Below are positions 1-6,770 of a stretch of DNA of 64,000 nucleotides, one piece after another (the stretch's first letter is position 1; every line of letters begins with the position of its first letter). The position numbers were made by a program, and so were the translations under genes. The notes beneath the pieces are model-generated. The model was not told the origin of the DNA. It was given only the letters and a program-made list of their open reading frames with translations, and made no database searches. The DNA comes from an uncultured Bacteroidales bacterium (GTDB lineage Bacteria; Bacteroidota; Bacteroidia; Bacteroidales; Muribaculaceae), in contig CATZGB010000010.1 of NCBI GenBank assembly GCA_958418815.1, positions 1-64,000 on the forward strand, in the 5' to 3' direction.

Positions 1-57
1 GGGCGCGCTCGGGACTTTCACCCGTTAGATGATGCCCATGTCGGGCGAACTAAAACA

Positions 58-96
58 ATCAGCCATTTAGCATAAAGCTAAGTGGCTGATTTTCTT
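58..96 (+). terminator. Hairpin in the transposase leader (copy 1)
   Basis: A 13-bp stem (58-70 with 78-90, one G-T wobble, 7-nt loop) is followed by TTTCTT. The same hairpin, with a changed loop, occurs in copy 2 at 6065-6097, so it belongs to the element. It looks like an intrinsic terminator that would block read-through transcription from flanking DNA into the transposase gene; that role is inference. Confidence 0.6.
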
Positions 97-162
97 GGCA
101 GTCTCACGAAAAATCAGTAAATTTATAGTGTCCAATTATAACATTTACAAGTATTTACCGCT

Positions 163-1065
163 ATGATTACCGAGGACAAAATTACTGAAATTTTCTGTCT
201 TGCCGATGATTTCTGCAAGTATTTTTCTTCTGAACTCAAAAAGCATCAACTCTGTGACGGCAAGAAGCATCGCAATAAGCCGGGACGGCTTTCCGATGCC
301 GAGGTCATCACCATCCTGATTCTCTTTCACAGCAAGGGATTCAGATGCCTCAAGCATTTCTACACCCAATATGTCTGCAAGCACCTTATCCACTTGTTCC
401 CCAACACAGTGTCATATAATAGATTTGTTGAGTTGCAGAAATCCGTACTACTGCCTCTGACCGTATTCATCAAAGAAGTGTTGCTTGGGAATTGTACCGG
501 CATTGCGTATGTTGATTCAACTCCGTTGAGAGTCTGCAAGCACCAGCGCATACTTATCCACAAGACTTTCAAAGGCATAGCCCAGCGGGGCAAGTGCTCG
601 ATGGGATGGTTCTTCGGCTTTAAGTTGCACCTGATCATCAATGACAAAGGTGAGATTCTGAACTTTATGTTCACACCGGGCAACGTCGATGACCGCGAGC
701 CACTGTATTCAGAGTCATTTATTGAAAACGTCAAGGGCAAACTCTGTGGTGATAAAGGATATATCGGCAAACAACTGTTTGAGTTCCTGTTCTTGAACGG
801 AATCCAGCTCGTTACCAAGGTTAAAAACAATATGAAGAACTCGCTGATGTCCGTTGCTGACAAAATTATGCTTCGCAAAAGAGCCCTTGTTGAATCTGTT
901 AACGACGAACTTAAAAATATCGCCCAGATAGAACACTCAAGGCATCGGTCGTTCGCAAATTTCATCACCAATGCCTTGAGTGCTATCGCCGCTTACTGCT
1001 TTTTCCCAAAGAAACCGTCGATTTCTCTGGAGTTCGTGTCGGACAATCAATTGACTTTGTTCTGA
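163..1065 (+). CDS. IS982-family DDE transposase
   Basis: This 300-aa protein catalyses cut-and-paste or related transposition of the element. The length is normal for IS982 transposases. Candidate catalytic acidic residues are visible: an Asp in YVDSTPLRVC (about residue 118), an Asp in CGDKGYIG (about 197) and a Glu in VESVNDELKN (about 246). The sequence between them, including FGFKLHLIIND, fits the DDE fold of this family. The start is the ATG at 163, conserved in copy 2. The leader holds a hairpin and a TAAATTTA sequence (about 119-126) that could act as a -7 box. No frameshift is present, so the protein is probably active, although the left end of the element is atypical. Confidence 0.9.
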   Translation: MITEDKITEIFCLADDFCKYFSSELKKHQLCDGKKHRNKPGRLSDAEVITILILFHSKGFRCLKHFYTQYVCKHLIHLFPNTVSYNRFVELQKSVLLPLTVFIKEVLLGNCTGIAYVDSTPLRVCKHQRILIHKTFKGIAQRGKCSMGWFFGFKLHLIINDKGEILNFMFTPGNVDDREPLYSESFIENVKGKLCGDKGYIGKQLFEFLFLNGIQLVTKVKNNMKNSLMSVADKIMLRKRALVESVNDELKNIAQIEHSRHRSFANFITNALSAIAAYCFFPKKPSISLEFVSDNQLTLF

Positions 1066-1372
1066 TTTCTTATATCGAACTCATGTTAATTTATTGAAAA
1101 TAAAAGGAATAATATCAGCAAAGAACTATGTTGAGGAGTGTGTGAAAGAATGGGTTCGACCGTCCTCTAACTCCGTCACACCTATATACCTGAGTAGTTA
1201 CACCACAATTCAAGCAGGTTAAATAATGTTAACTAATATACTTTTGACAATCAGCAATATAGATTTTAACAATAGAATACAAGAGTTTGAATATGTCAAT
1301 AATTAACACCTGTTAACTATTGGTTAAATTTCTCAATCGTATTATAAAAGAGTACCAACATTTAGATTGATT
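1066..1372. other. AT-rich intergenic region after the IS
   Basis: It contains the right terminal repeat of the IS (1071-1089) and then AT-rich DNA with no convincing ORF. TAAATTTC at about 1324-1331 is close to the Bacteroidetes -7 box and could drive the SLOG gene at 1373, but no clear -33 box was seen. Confidence 0.4.
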
Positions 1373-1738
1373 ATGAAATTAGCAATCGTTGGCACTCGCA
1401 ATCTGGGTGTCAGTTACAAGGAATGGGAGAGTCTTCTTCTCTCAAAGGTTGAGACATCAGACGTTTCGCTCATTGTATCGGGTGGAGCAAAGGGTATTGA
1501 TACATATGCCAAGCTCTTTGCCGGCAGACATGGAATTCCACTTATGGAGTTTCCCCCTGATTATGCGAAATATGGCAAACTCGCCACTCTTCGTCGCAAT
1601 ACTCAAATAGTCCGCGAGGCAAATATGGTCATTGCCTTTCCATCGTCTGATTCAAAAGGGACTCTCCATACAATTCGTGAAGCACAGCGCATGAAAAAGC
1701 AACTTATGGTTGTTCACGTCTCAACAAGAATAGAATAA
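1373..1738 (+). CDS. SLOG-fold (DUF2493/YspA-like) nucleotide-binding protein
   Basis: A 121-aa protein with the signature of small SLOG domains: an N-terminal strand MKLAIVGTRN, the loop VSGGAKGIDTYA (about residues 37-48), and the downstream motif RRNTQIVREANMVIAFP followed by SKGTLHTIREA. SLOG domains bind nucleotides or nucleotide-derived ligands and also occur in DprA and in sensor proteins of conflict systems. The ATG at 1373 is preferred over an in-frame TTG at 1367 because the beta strand begins there. It is the first of five closely spaced plus-strand genes ending at 3289. The ligand cannot be read from the sequence. Confidence 0.8.
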   Translation: MKLAIVGTRNLGVSYKEWESLLLSKVETSDVSLIVSGGAKGIDTYAKLFAGRHGIPLMEFPPDYAKYGKLATLRRNTQIVREANMVIAFPSSDSKGTLHTIREAQRMKKQLMVVHVSTRIE

Positions 1739-1755
1739 TACCCAGTTCAAGGAAA

Positions 1756-1980
1756 ATGGAAGAATTAACGGTTAGCCAAGTTCAATTTTATGGTGAAGGC
1801 CTATTGCGGTGGATGCAATCCGGTGAAATGTCATTAGAAGATATGACCTCCGGGGGAAAAGTCTACAAGCTGTTAGTCTTTCTTTATGGCAGCCCATTAA
1901 AAGAGGCTATCGATTCGGATTTCAACGGCATGTCTTTTGATGCAATATGCGAATTTCTCAACATGAATAAGCTTTCATAG
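1756..1980 (+). CDS. Small hypothetical protein (74 aa)
   Basis: Not recognised. The protein is acidic and mostly helical in appearance, with no signal peptide or membrane segment. It begins 17 bp after the SLOG gene and ends 3 bp before the next ORF, which supports a translated gene in an operon. Codon use is AT-rich like its neighbours and unlike the chromosome to the right of 6771. Confidence 0.55.
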   Translation: MEELTVSQVQFYGEGLLRWMQSGEMSLEDMTSGGKVYKLLVFLYGSPLKEAIDSDFNGMSFDAICEFLNMNKLS

Positions 1981-1983
1981 ATT

Positions 1984-2334
1984 ATGAAGCGGTTTAATTT
2001 TGGGAACATTCAGCTTGACCCTTGGAAACTGGGGAATATTAGCCCCCAACATACTGGGGTAGATGCAATAATATGGGTTAGCACGTACCAGGAATTTCCC
2101 ACACCGTTCATTCTTGTGGGTATGGACTCAGACTCCTTATCATCTTGTGATTTGTTAGTAACTATTGATAATCTGCCGAAACGGCTGTGTCAGATACCAG
2201 ATACTGTAATTCCCCACCTTCTATGGACTCAACTTATCAAGTGGATAAACTTGAATTTCCAGGGGCTGCTACTGTTATGGAACGATGAAATAAGTACGGC
2301 AGATTTTGTTCTTGATCATTTGCGGAAAATATAA
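1984..2334 (+). CDS. Hypothetical protein (116 aa)
   Basis: Not recognised. The protein has a soluble-looking N-terminal half and a C-terminal segment, WIKW-type followed by LLLLWNDEI, that is probably a helix pair. It starts 3 bp after the preceding stop codon, which strongly suggests translational coupling. There is no signal peptide. Tryptophan content is high, with five in 116 residues. Its place among other small accessory genes suggests a cargo role, but no function is proposed. Confidence 0.55.
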   Translation: MKRFNFGNIQLDPWKLGNISPQHTGVDAIIWVSTYQEFPTPFILVGMDSDSLSSCDLLVTIDNLPKRLCQIPDTVIPHLLWTQLIKWINLNFQGLLLLWNDEISTADFVLDHLRKI

Positions 2335-2377
2335 TAATTCAGAAGTTGCGCACGACACGAAAACAGTGTAAAAAACA

Positions 2378-2554
2378 ATGATTGGATATGCAGAACAAAA
2401 AGGAACGACTGTGTATGTGTATAGCCCCAGCGGAGGTTATATCTGGCATCGGGTTGGGACTTTGATGGGCTATACCTCCAACACAGTGACCATCAAGCAC
2501 GGCTCAACCATATACGTATACGGGGAGCGAGGAGAGATCAAACATACACGTTAA
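2378..2554 (+). CDS. Very small beta-rich protein (58 aa)
   Basis: An ATG at 2378 opens 58 codons ending with TAA at 2552-2554. The product has two similar halves: TTVYVYSPSGGYIW and STIYVYGERGEIK, separated by GTLMGYTSNTVTIKHG. This internal duplication of a YVY-x-x-x-G strand-turn unit is the pattern of a real small beta-sheet protein and not of a chance ORF. I recall similar short proteins in other Bacteroidales, but that needs a search. It lies 43 bp after the 116-aa gene and 6 bp before the 242-aa gene. Function unknown. Confidence 0.6.
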   Translation: MIGYAEQKGTTVYVYSPSGGYIWHRVGTLMGYTSNTVTIKHGSTIYVYGERGEIKHTR

Positions 2555-2560
2555 TCAGAT

Positions 2561-3289
2561 ATGCAAGAAAAATATCGCAAACACATGACGTGGTGGCTGG
2601 ACGAGTTTTGTGCAGGCGACCAGGTGGATCACTATGTGGAATTGTTTCCGGAACTTGACTCACGTCTTGCCAAATTTGCCGTCGGCATCTTTGTATGGAA
2701 CATGACTGGACTTATTGACATCAACAATCCTGATGATGTCAGCAAGGTTCGACTGATTCTTAAAGTGCTTGACCAGACACCGGCTTACGATTTCTTTGAC
2801 AACACTTTCAATGAGTGCGACCCAGATATGGTGTGCCAACTCATAGGGATGTCTCCTGTCGCTCCCATAGAAGAAGGAGAAATCGAGTTTGACTATTGGG
2901 TTAGTGAAATCAAAAGCTTTGAGGATGCTCATTCATATTTTGAAATGGTTTCATGGTGCATCGTAATTTCTGAAGAATCATTCAAGGAGTACACCTCAAA
3001 TGGCAATCGATTCTACTTTTGTGGCAATGGCGATTGGTGGGATGTTCCTTGTATACCAGGCATGGGCTTTCCACATGACAAGTATGGCTATTCACTAATG
3101 GCGGTCGAAATTACACTATATAATCAAATCGCATCTGTGACCAGTCGCTGGAATACATGCGCAGGAGATACCGGCGATTTTCTCTCTCCTGAAGATCTCC
3201 GGAAGGTTTTGGGTGAAGAAAACTTCAATAAACTCTTTTCAAATCTACCCCACAACAGTACCGATGATACGAATTTACTCCTAAAATAA
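2561..3289 (+). CDS. Hypothetical protein (242 aa) with a phage/plasmid-type C-terminal module
   Basis: A soluble 242-aa protein without signal peptide or membrane segments. The C-terminal half contains SWCIVISEESF, GNGDWWDVP, DKYGYSLMAVEI and ASVTSRWNTC, followed by SPEDLRKVLGEE. The run of WC, DxYG, SRWN and PEDL-type motifs resembles modules I remember from Bacteroidetes phage and plasmid proteins of unknown role (some near PcfJ-like genes). The N-terminal half is helical and not recognised. It starts 6 bp after the 58-aa gene and ends the five-gene string; the structured RNA gene follows. No catalytic motif is evident. Confidence 0.6.
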   Translation: MQEKYRKHMTWWLDEFCAGDQVDHYVELFPELDSRLAKFAVGIFVWNMTGLIDINNPDDVSKVRLILKVLDQTPAYDFFDNTFNECDPDMVCQLIGMSPVAPIEEGEIEFDYWVSEIKSFEDAHSYFEMVSWCIVISEESFKEYTSNGNRFYFCGNGDWWDVPCIPGMGFPHDKYGYSLMAVEITLYNQIASVTSRWNTCAGDTGDFLSPEDLRKVLGEENFNKLFSNLPHNSTDDTNLLLK

Positions 3290-3352
3290 GCTATAACAGC
3301 CCATATGTGTGAGAAACCTGCGTAACACATTCTATAATTCAATAAAAATAAG

Positions 3353-3360
3353 TATATTTG
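3353..3360 (+). promoter_or_regulatory. -7 box for the structured RNA gene
   Basis: TATATTTG matches the Bacteroidetes TAnnTTTG -7 consensus exactly and lies just before the structured region. No clear -33 TTTG was found about 19-20 bp upstream. Transcription would start near 3364-3370. Confidence 0.55.
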
Positions 3361-3363
3361 TAC

Positions 3364-3574
3364 GCATAATCAGCATCGACTGGTTTGGCGACATATTGAA
3401 TTAAGTGAAGCGTTATGCTCTCTTGTTGACGGAAACCTGAGAAATTTCTAAAAGCAGACAAGGATGGCATAATGGTTTCTCACGCATAGCGTGGGCTGCC
3501 ATTACAACATCTGTCTGTAAGGTTTTCTCAGGACCTCCGTTAACGATGTGCTAAGGCGGTTCGCGCTTTTATTT
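3364..3574 (+). ncRNA. Structured non-coding RNA (~210 nt), family unknown
   Basis: Bases 3425-3544 fold into one long rod. P1 is 3425-3433 with 3536-3544; P2 is 3436-3444 with 3524-3532. After an internal loop (3445-3454 against 3518-3523) P3 pairs 3455-3460 and 3463-3466 with 3508-3517. P4 is 3470-3475 with 3499-3504, and the apical hairpin is 3479-3485 with 3489-3495, loop ATA. A separate 5' hairpin pairs 3364-3369 with 3413-3418. The unit ends in a hairpin (3553-3558 with 3562-3568, one bulge) followed by TTTTATTT, and a TATATTTG -7 box precedes it, so it looks like an independent gene. The rod with a central asymmetric loop recalls 6S RNA, but its place in an AT-rich island upstream of a nuclease operon suggests something else. 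No reverse transcriptase is nearby, which argues against a retron. Confidence 0.65.
3553..3574 (+). terminator. Intrinsic terminator of the structured RNA
   Basis: Six base pairs (AAG-GCG with CGC-CTT, one bulged G, GTT loop) followed by TTTTATTT. The stem is modest but the T-run is good. Confidence 0.5.
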
Positions 3575-3628
3575 CAACAAAACCAAACATTTATATATGG
3601 ACATAGATTAAGCAACAAAAAACATTAG

Positions 3629-3651
3629 GATGGCTTAAATATCAAGCCATC
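3629..3651. promoter_or_regulatory. Perfect 8-bp inverted repeat upstream of the nuclease operon
   Basis: GATGGCTT at 3629-3636 and AAGCCATC at 3644-3651 form a perfect stem with a 7-nt AT-rich spacer. No T-run follows, so it is not a typical terminator. It lies just upstream of the operon's -33 box and could be an operator; this is inference. Confidence 0.4.
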
Positions 3652-3677
3652 TGGAATAGAGAATTATAACAAAATAA

Positions 3678-3707
3678 TTTGTAAACCCGCTAAAATCACT
3701 AAATTTG
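3678..3707 (+). promoter_or_regulatory. Promoter of the nuclease/MBL operon
   Basis: TTTG at 3678-3681 and TAAATTTG at 3700-3707 are separated by 18 bp, close to the Bacteroidetes -33/-7 arrangement. The expected start is near 3714, giving a leader of only about 15 nt before the ATG at 3730. Confidence 0.65.
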
Positions 3708-3729
3708 CAATAGTAACACAAACAAATTT

Positions 3730-4698
3730 ATGACAAGAAAACTAACTCAAAAGTTCTTTACATGGCTTCAAAAGCCAGTTGGGAGTCAAATACTTTCAAC
3801 AATAGCACAATATAGATGCCTCTCATTAGCAATGGGGGGCACCTCATTGAGAGTATATTTTCAAGGTCGCAAAGTCTTATCAATCAACTATAACAAAAAC
3901 TCTGACCTTTGTTGCCTGACACCTTTGTCTAAAAAATATATGAAAACATCAGAGCCGGTGTTGGAATCAATCATCAACTCTGGAATAACTCAAGATAACT
4001 TGCAAAACTATCTTGATTTAGTAATAGGTTTGATTAGCAGACGGGATAACAAACGTCAGGAGGAGCGAATCCGTCAGGAAATTGCGACAGTCAACAACTG
4101 TAGCCGAGAGGCAAATGGCACCGATTATTTCGTAATTGACCAAGAGTATAGTGTAACTGTTGATGGTAAAACTTCAAAATTTGATTTGGTAACCGTCAAA
4201 TGGCTTTCAGAGTCTACACTACGGAAAAACTTTAAGAAATCAAATATTGAGATTGTTGTCTTTGAATTAAAACTGGGTAAAGGCGCTGTCGGTGGTACGA
4301 TAAAAGCAACGAGTGAGTCAGCTGATCTTAAAAACCATATAAGAGACTTCTCCAATTTCCAAAACGACTCTGTTCAACTGTCGGAATTCAAGGAAGACAT
4401 AATCACTATGTTTGTCCAGCAGGCCTGTCTGACCGGATTTTTCAACTCCGAAATTAACGGATTAAAGCATGTGAAGGAGTTGATTACAGACGATAAAACC
4501 ATAAAATTACTTGCAGAAAACACCCCTGTTAAATTCGGTTTTATAATAGCAGATTATAACCAGGAAAGCACAACTCTAACGAAGCAAATAAGCCAATTTG
4601 ACAATGATTTCGTTTTTGCTACAAGTTCATTTATGGGCTATGGGCTCTATGAGAATTGCATACTCAATCGAGAACAGTTAATTGAAAAATTAAAATGA
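3730..4698 (+). CDS. Putative PD-(D/E)XK-fold nuclease-like protein
   Basis: A 322-aa soluble protein. The middle section has the core layout of PD-(D/E)XK nucleases: a strand with Asp152 (KFDLVTV), then about 25 residues later a strand with Glu179 and Lys181 (VVFELKLGKG). A helix with acidic residues (EERIRQE, 111-117) precedes them and SADLKNHIRDF follows. The N-terminal ~110 residues are not recognised. Its stop overlaps the start of the MBL gene by 4 bp, so the two proteins are probably made together and act in one pathway. The gene is AT-rich and lies inside the IS-flanked island behind its own promoter. A nuclease role, perhaps in defence, is inference; the fold call comes from motif spacing only. 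Confidence 0.55.
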   Translation: MTRKLTQKFFTWLQKPVGSQILSTIAQYRCLSLAMGGTSLRVYFQGRKVLSINYNKNSDLCCLTPLSKKYMKTSEPVLESIINSGITQDNLQNYLDLVIGLISRRDNKRQEERIRQEIATVNNCSREANGTDYFVIDQEYSVTVDGKTSKFDLVTVKWLSESTLRKNFKKSNIEIVVFELKLGKGAVGGTIKATSESADLKNHIRDFSNFQNDSVQLSEFKEDIITMFVQQACLTGFFNSEINGLKHVKELITDDKTIKLLAENTPVKFGFIIADYNQESTTLTKQISQFDNDFVFATSSFMGYGLYENCILNREQLIEKLK

Positions 4699-6038
4699 AA
4701 ATCACAGTTCATCGTGGCTCCAATCAAATAGGAGGATGTGTTACCGAATACAAGTCTAACGGCTGGAAACTGTTTGTCGATTACGGCGAACAGTTGCCGG
4801 GCGCACCTATACTTGACAAAAAGTTGGAGATAGAAGGACTTACCTGTGGAGACTTATCAAAGAGTGCTCTGCTGATAACACATTATCACGGCGATCATAT
4901 AGGCAAGCTTTCAGAGGTGGCTGAGGCAATTCCCGTATATATGGGGTATACCGGCTGTGAAATTTACCGCAAACTTCAGCGACGTCTCTCTTATGTTAAA
5001 GGAGAGATAGGCGAAAAAGCGCGAAAATCGCACGAGCGTGCAGGCCTAATCCACACATTTATGGAGGATGAGGAATTTTCGATTGGACCGTTCTCTATCC
5101 GACCGGTCAAGATGGACCACTCGGCATATGATTCTTATGGCTTCATCATTACTGATGGTGCAGATGAATCTATAGTATTCCATACCGGTGATTTCCGCGC
5201 TCATGGTCTTTACGGTGATGAGTTTTGGGACACCATTTCCTCTTTACCCGATGCTGACGCTGTTGTATGTGAGGCAACCAATATTGAAAGGAGCCGAGAT
5301 AAAGCCGAGCCAGAGTGGAAAATAGAAAAACATTTTAAAGAACTGTTCAAACAAAATAAATACAACTCCATATTTGTTTCATCCACTAATATTGACCGAA
5401 TTTTTGGCATCTATCGCGCCGCTGCAGAGGCTGGCAGAATTGTACTGATGGATGAATATCAGTACGACATCCTTAACTCTGTAATAGGTAAAAATGACTG
5501 GATGCGTAATGAAACCGAACGTTTTGAGTTTATAGATGAGGATGGTTCTGAAGTGTCCGATACTTATGATTTGGGTTATGAGTTTGATAAAGGCCTCCCG
5601 TTTGTTCTCAAGCTTGATAGGACGGTAAAAAAGACTCCACGTTTCTATATCCCTGCCAAGCTCAGGAAATTGATAAATTGGAAAGGTTGTGTGCTGATAG
5701 CACGTCCTACCACACAATTTGAGTCGCTTATCGAATCGTTTCCAGCGCATCAGAGCAAAAAGTATCTTTCTAAGTGGAAAGGATATTTAAATCCGGATTC
5801 ACCTGCATATAATGAAGGCCTTGCAAAATCATTAGGGGCTGGGTATGACTATGTACACACTTCAGGTCATGCCGATGTAGATACATTAGAAACGCTTCTC
5901 AACCATTTGAACGCAGCCAAAATCATACCCATACATACAGAAAATCCCAAGAAATTCATGGAAACTTTCTATCCCCATTGGCCCGTACTCCTTCTCAATG
6001 ATGGAGAATCATATATAATTAACGTGAGCTCGATATAA
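4695..6038 (+). CDS. RNase J-like metallo-beta-lactamase (probable beta-CASP-type) hydrolase
   Basis: A 447-aa protein with the metallo-beta-lactamase zinc motif HYHGDH (His63, His65, Asp67, His68), a further His142 (DHSAYDSYGF) and Asp166 (HTGDFR). Near the C-terminus it has HTSGHAD and PIHTENP, which fit the late motifs of beta-CASP nucleases such as RNase J. The arrangement suggests a nucleic-acid hydrolase, probably an RNase. It starts inside the stop codon of the upstream nuclease-like gene (ATGA overlap). The last codons and stop overlap the left terminal repeat of IS copy 2 (6019-6037), so about the final six residues are IS-derived and the original C-terminus may have been slightly different. 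Confidence 0.75.
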   Translation: MKITVHRGSNQIGGCVTEYKSNGWKLFVDYGEQLPGAPILDKKLEIEGLTCGDLSKSALLITHYHGDHIGKLSEVAEAIPVYMGYTGCEIYRKLQRRLSYVKGEIGEKARKSHERAGLIHTFMEDEEFSIGPFSIRPVKMDHSAYDSYGFIITDGADESIVFHTGDFRAHGLYGDEFWDTISSLPDADAVVCEATNIERSRDKAEPEWKIEKHFKELFKQNKYNSIFVSSTNIDRIFGIYRAAAEAGRIVLMDEYQYDILNSVIGKNDWMRNETERFEFIDEDGSEVSDTYDLGYEFDKGLPFVLKLDRTVKKTPRFYIPAKLRKLINWKGCVLIARPTTQFESLIESFPAHQSKKYLSKWKGYLNPDSPAYNEGLAKSLGAGYDYVHTSGHADVDTLETLLNHLNAAKIIPIHTENPKKFMETFYPHWPVLLLNDGESYIINVSSI

Positions 6039-6064
6039 CAATTCTGCTATCCAATAATAAAACA

Positions 6065-6103
6065 ATCAGCCATTTAGTACAAAACTAAGTGGCTGATTTT
6101 CTT
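6065..6103 (+). terminator. Hairpin in the transposase leader (copy 2)
   Basis: A 13-bp stem at 6065-6077 and 6085-6097 with a 7-nt loop, followed by TTTCTTGG. It is homologous to the hairpin at 58-90, while the loop bases differ, so the stem is preserved. Here it also sits downstream of the MBL gene and may terminate its transcript. Confidence 0.55.
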
Positions 6104-6169
6104 GGTAGTTCCACGAAAAATTCGTAAATTTATAATATCCAATTATAACATTTACAAGTATTTACCGCT

Positions 6170-6729
6170 ATGATTACCGACAACAAAATTACTGAATTTT
6201 TCTGTCTTGCCGATGATTTCTGCAAGTATTTTTCTTCTGAACTCAAAAGCATCAGCTCTGTGATGGCAAGAAGCATCGCAATAAGCCAGGACGGCTTTCC
6301 GATGCCGAGGTCATCACCATCCTGATTCTCTTTCACAGCAAGGGATTCAGATGCCTCAAGCATTTCTACACCCAATATGTCTGCAAGCACCTTATCCACT
6401 TGTTCCCCAACACAGTGTCATATAATAGATTTGTTGAGTTGCAGAAATCCGTACTACTGCCTCTGACCGTATTCATCAAAGAAGTGTTGCTTGGGAATTG
6501 TACCGGCATTGCGTATGTTGATTCAACTCCGTTGAGAGTCTGCAAGCACCAGCGCATACTTATCCACAAGACTTTCAAAGGTATAGCCCCAACAGAACAT
6601 TCAAGACATCGGTCTCTCACAAATTTCATCACCAATGCCTTGAGTGCCATTGCCGCATACTTTTTCTTACCAAAGAAACCGTCGATTTCTCTGGAGTTCG
6701 TGTCGGACAATCAAGTGACGTTATTCTGA
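6170..6729 (+). pseudogene. IS982 transposase pseudogene
   Basis: It begins like the intact copy (ITDNKITEFFCLADDF) but one A is missing from the run that is five long in copy 1, shifting the frame at about codon 25. The frame is recovered from 6400 onward, but the central 114 codons, which contain the second candidate catalytic Asp and the Glu, are deleted in frame. It cannot encode an active transposase. Confidence 0.9.
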
Positions 6730-6770
6730 TTACTATATCGGACTCACGTTAAAATAAACCCTGATTTGTC

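Larger units (their letters stand above)
52..1090 (+). mobile_element. IS982-family insertion sequence, copy 1 (left end atypical)
   Basis: The element carries an intact transposase at 163-1065. Its right end at 1071-1089 is the same end found on copy 2 (6734-6752). Homology with copy 2 begins abruptly at about base 52, upstream of a shared hairpin. In copy 2 a matching terminal inverted repeat lies about 46 bp upstream of that hairpin; the equivalent bases here (about 4-22) do not match it. The left terminus is therefore missing or replaced, possibly by the end of another element lying in bases 1-50. It lies in the same orientation as copy 2, with about 5 kb of AT-rich DNA between them. Confidence 0.78.
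6019..6752 (+). mobile_element. IS982-family element, copy 2 (deleted relict)
   Basis: The 734-bp relict is bounded by inverted repeats at 6019-6037 and 6734-6752 that match at 17 of 19 positions. Compared with copy 1 it has lost one A in a run at about 6244-6247 (frameshift) and 342 bp from the middle of the transposase. The missing segment corresponds to 580-921 of copy 1, which is bracketed there by a GCCCAG direct repeat (580-585 and 922-927), pointing to slippage or recombination. The left end lies over the 3' end of the MBL gene; the right end is about 18 bp from the stop codon of the outer-membrane protein gene. Confidence 0.85.

Noticed and set aside
3353..3574. Retron ncRNA
   Set aside because: No reverse transcriptase ORF lies in the island, and the next gene has a nuclease-like core instead.
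3353..3574. tmRNA
   Set aside because: The unit is too short, lacks a tag-coding frame and has no tRNA-Ala-like acceptor end.
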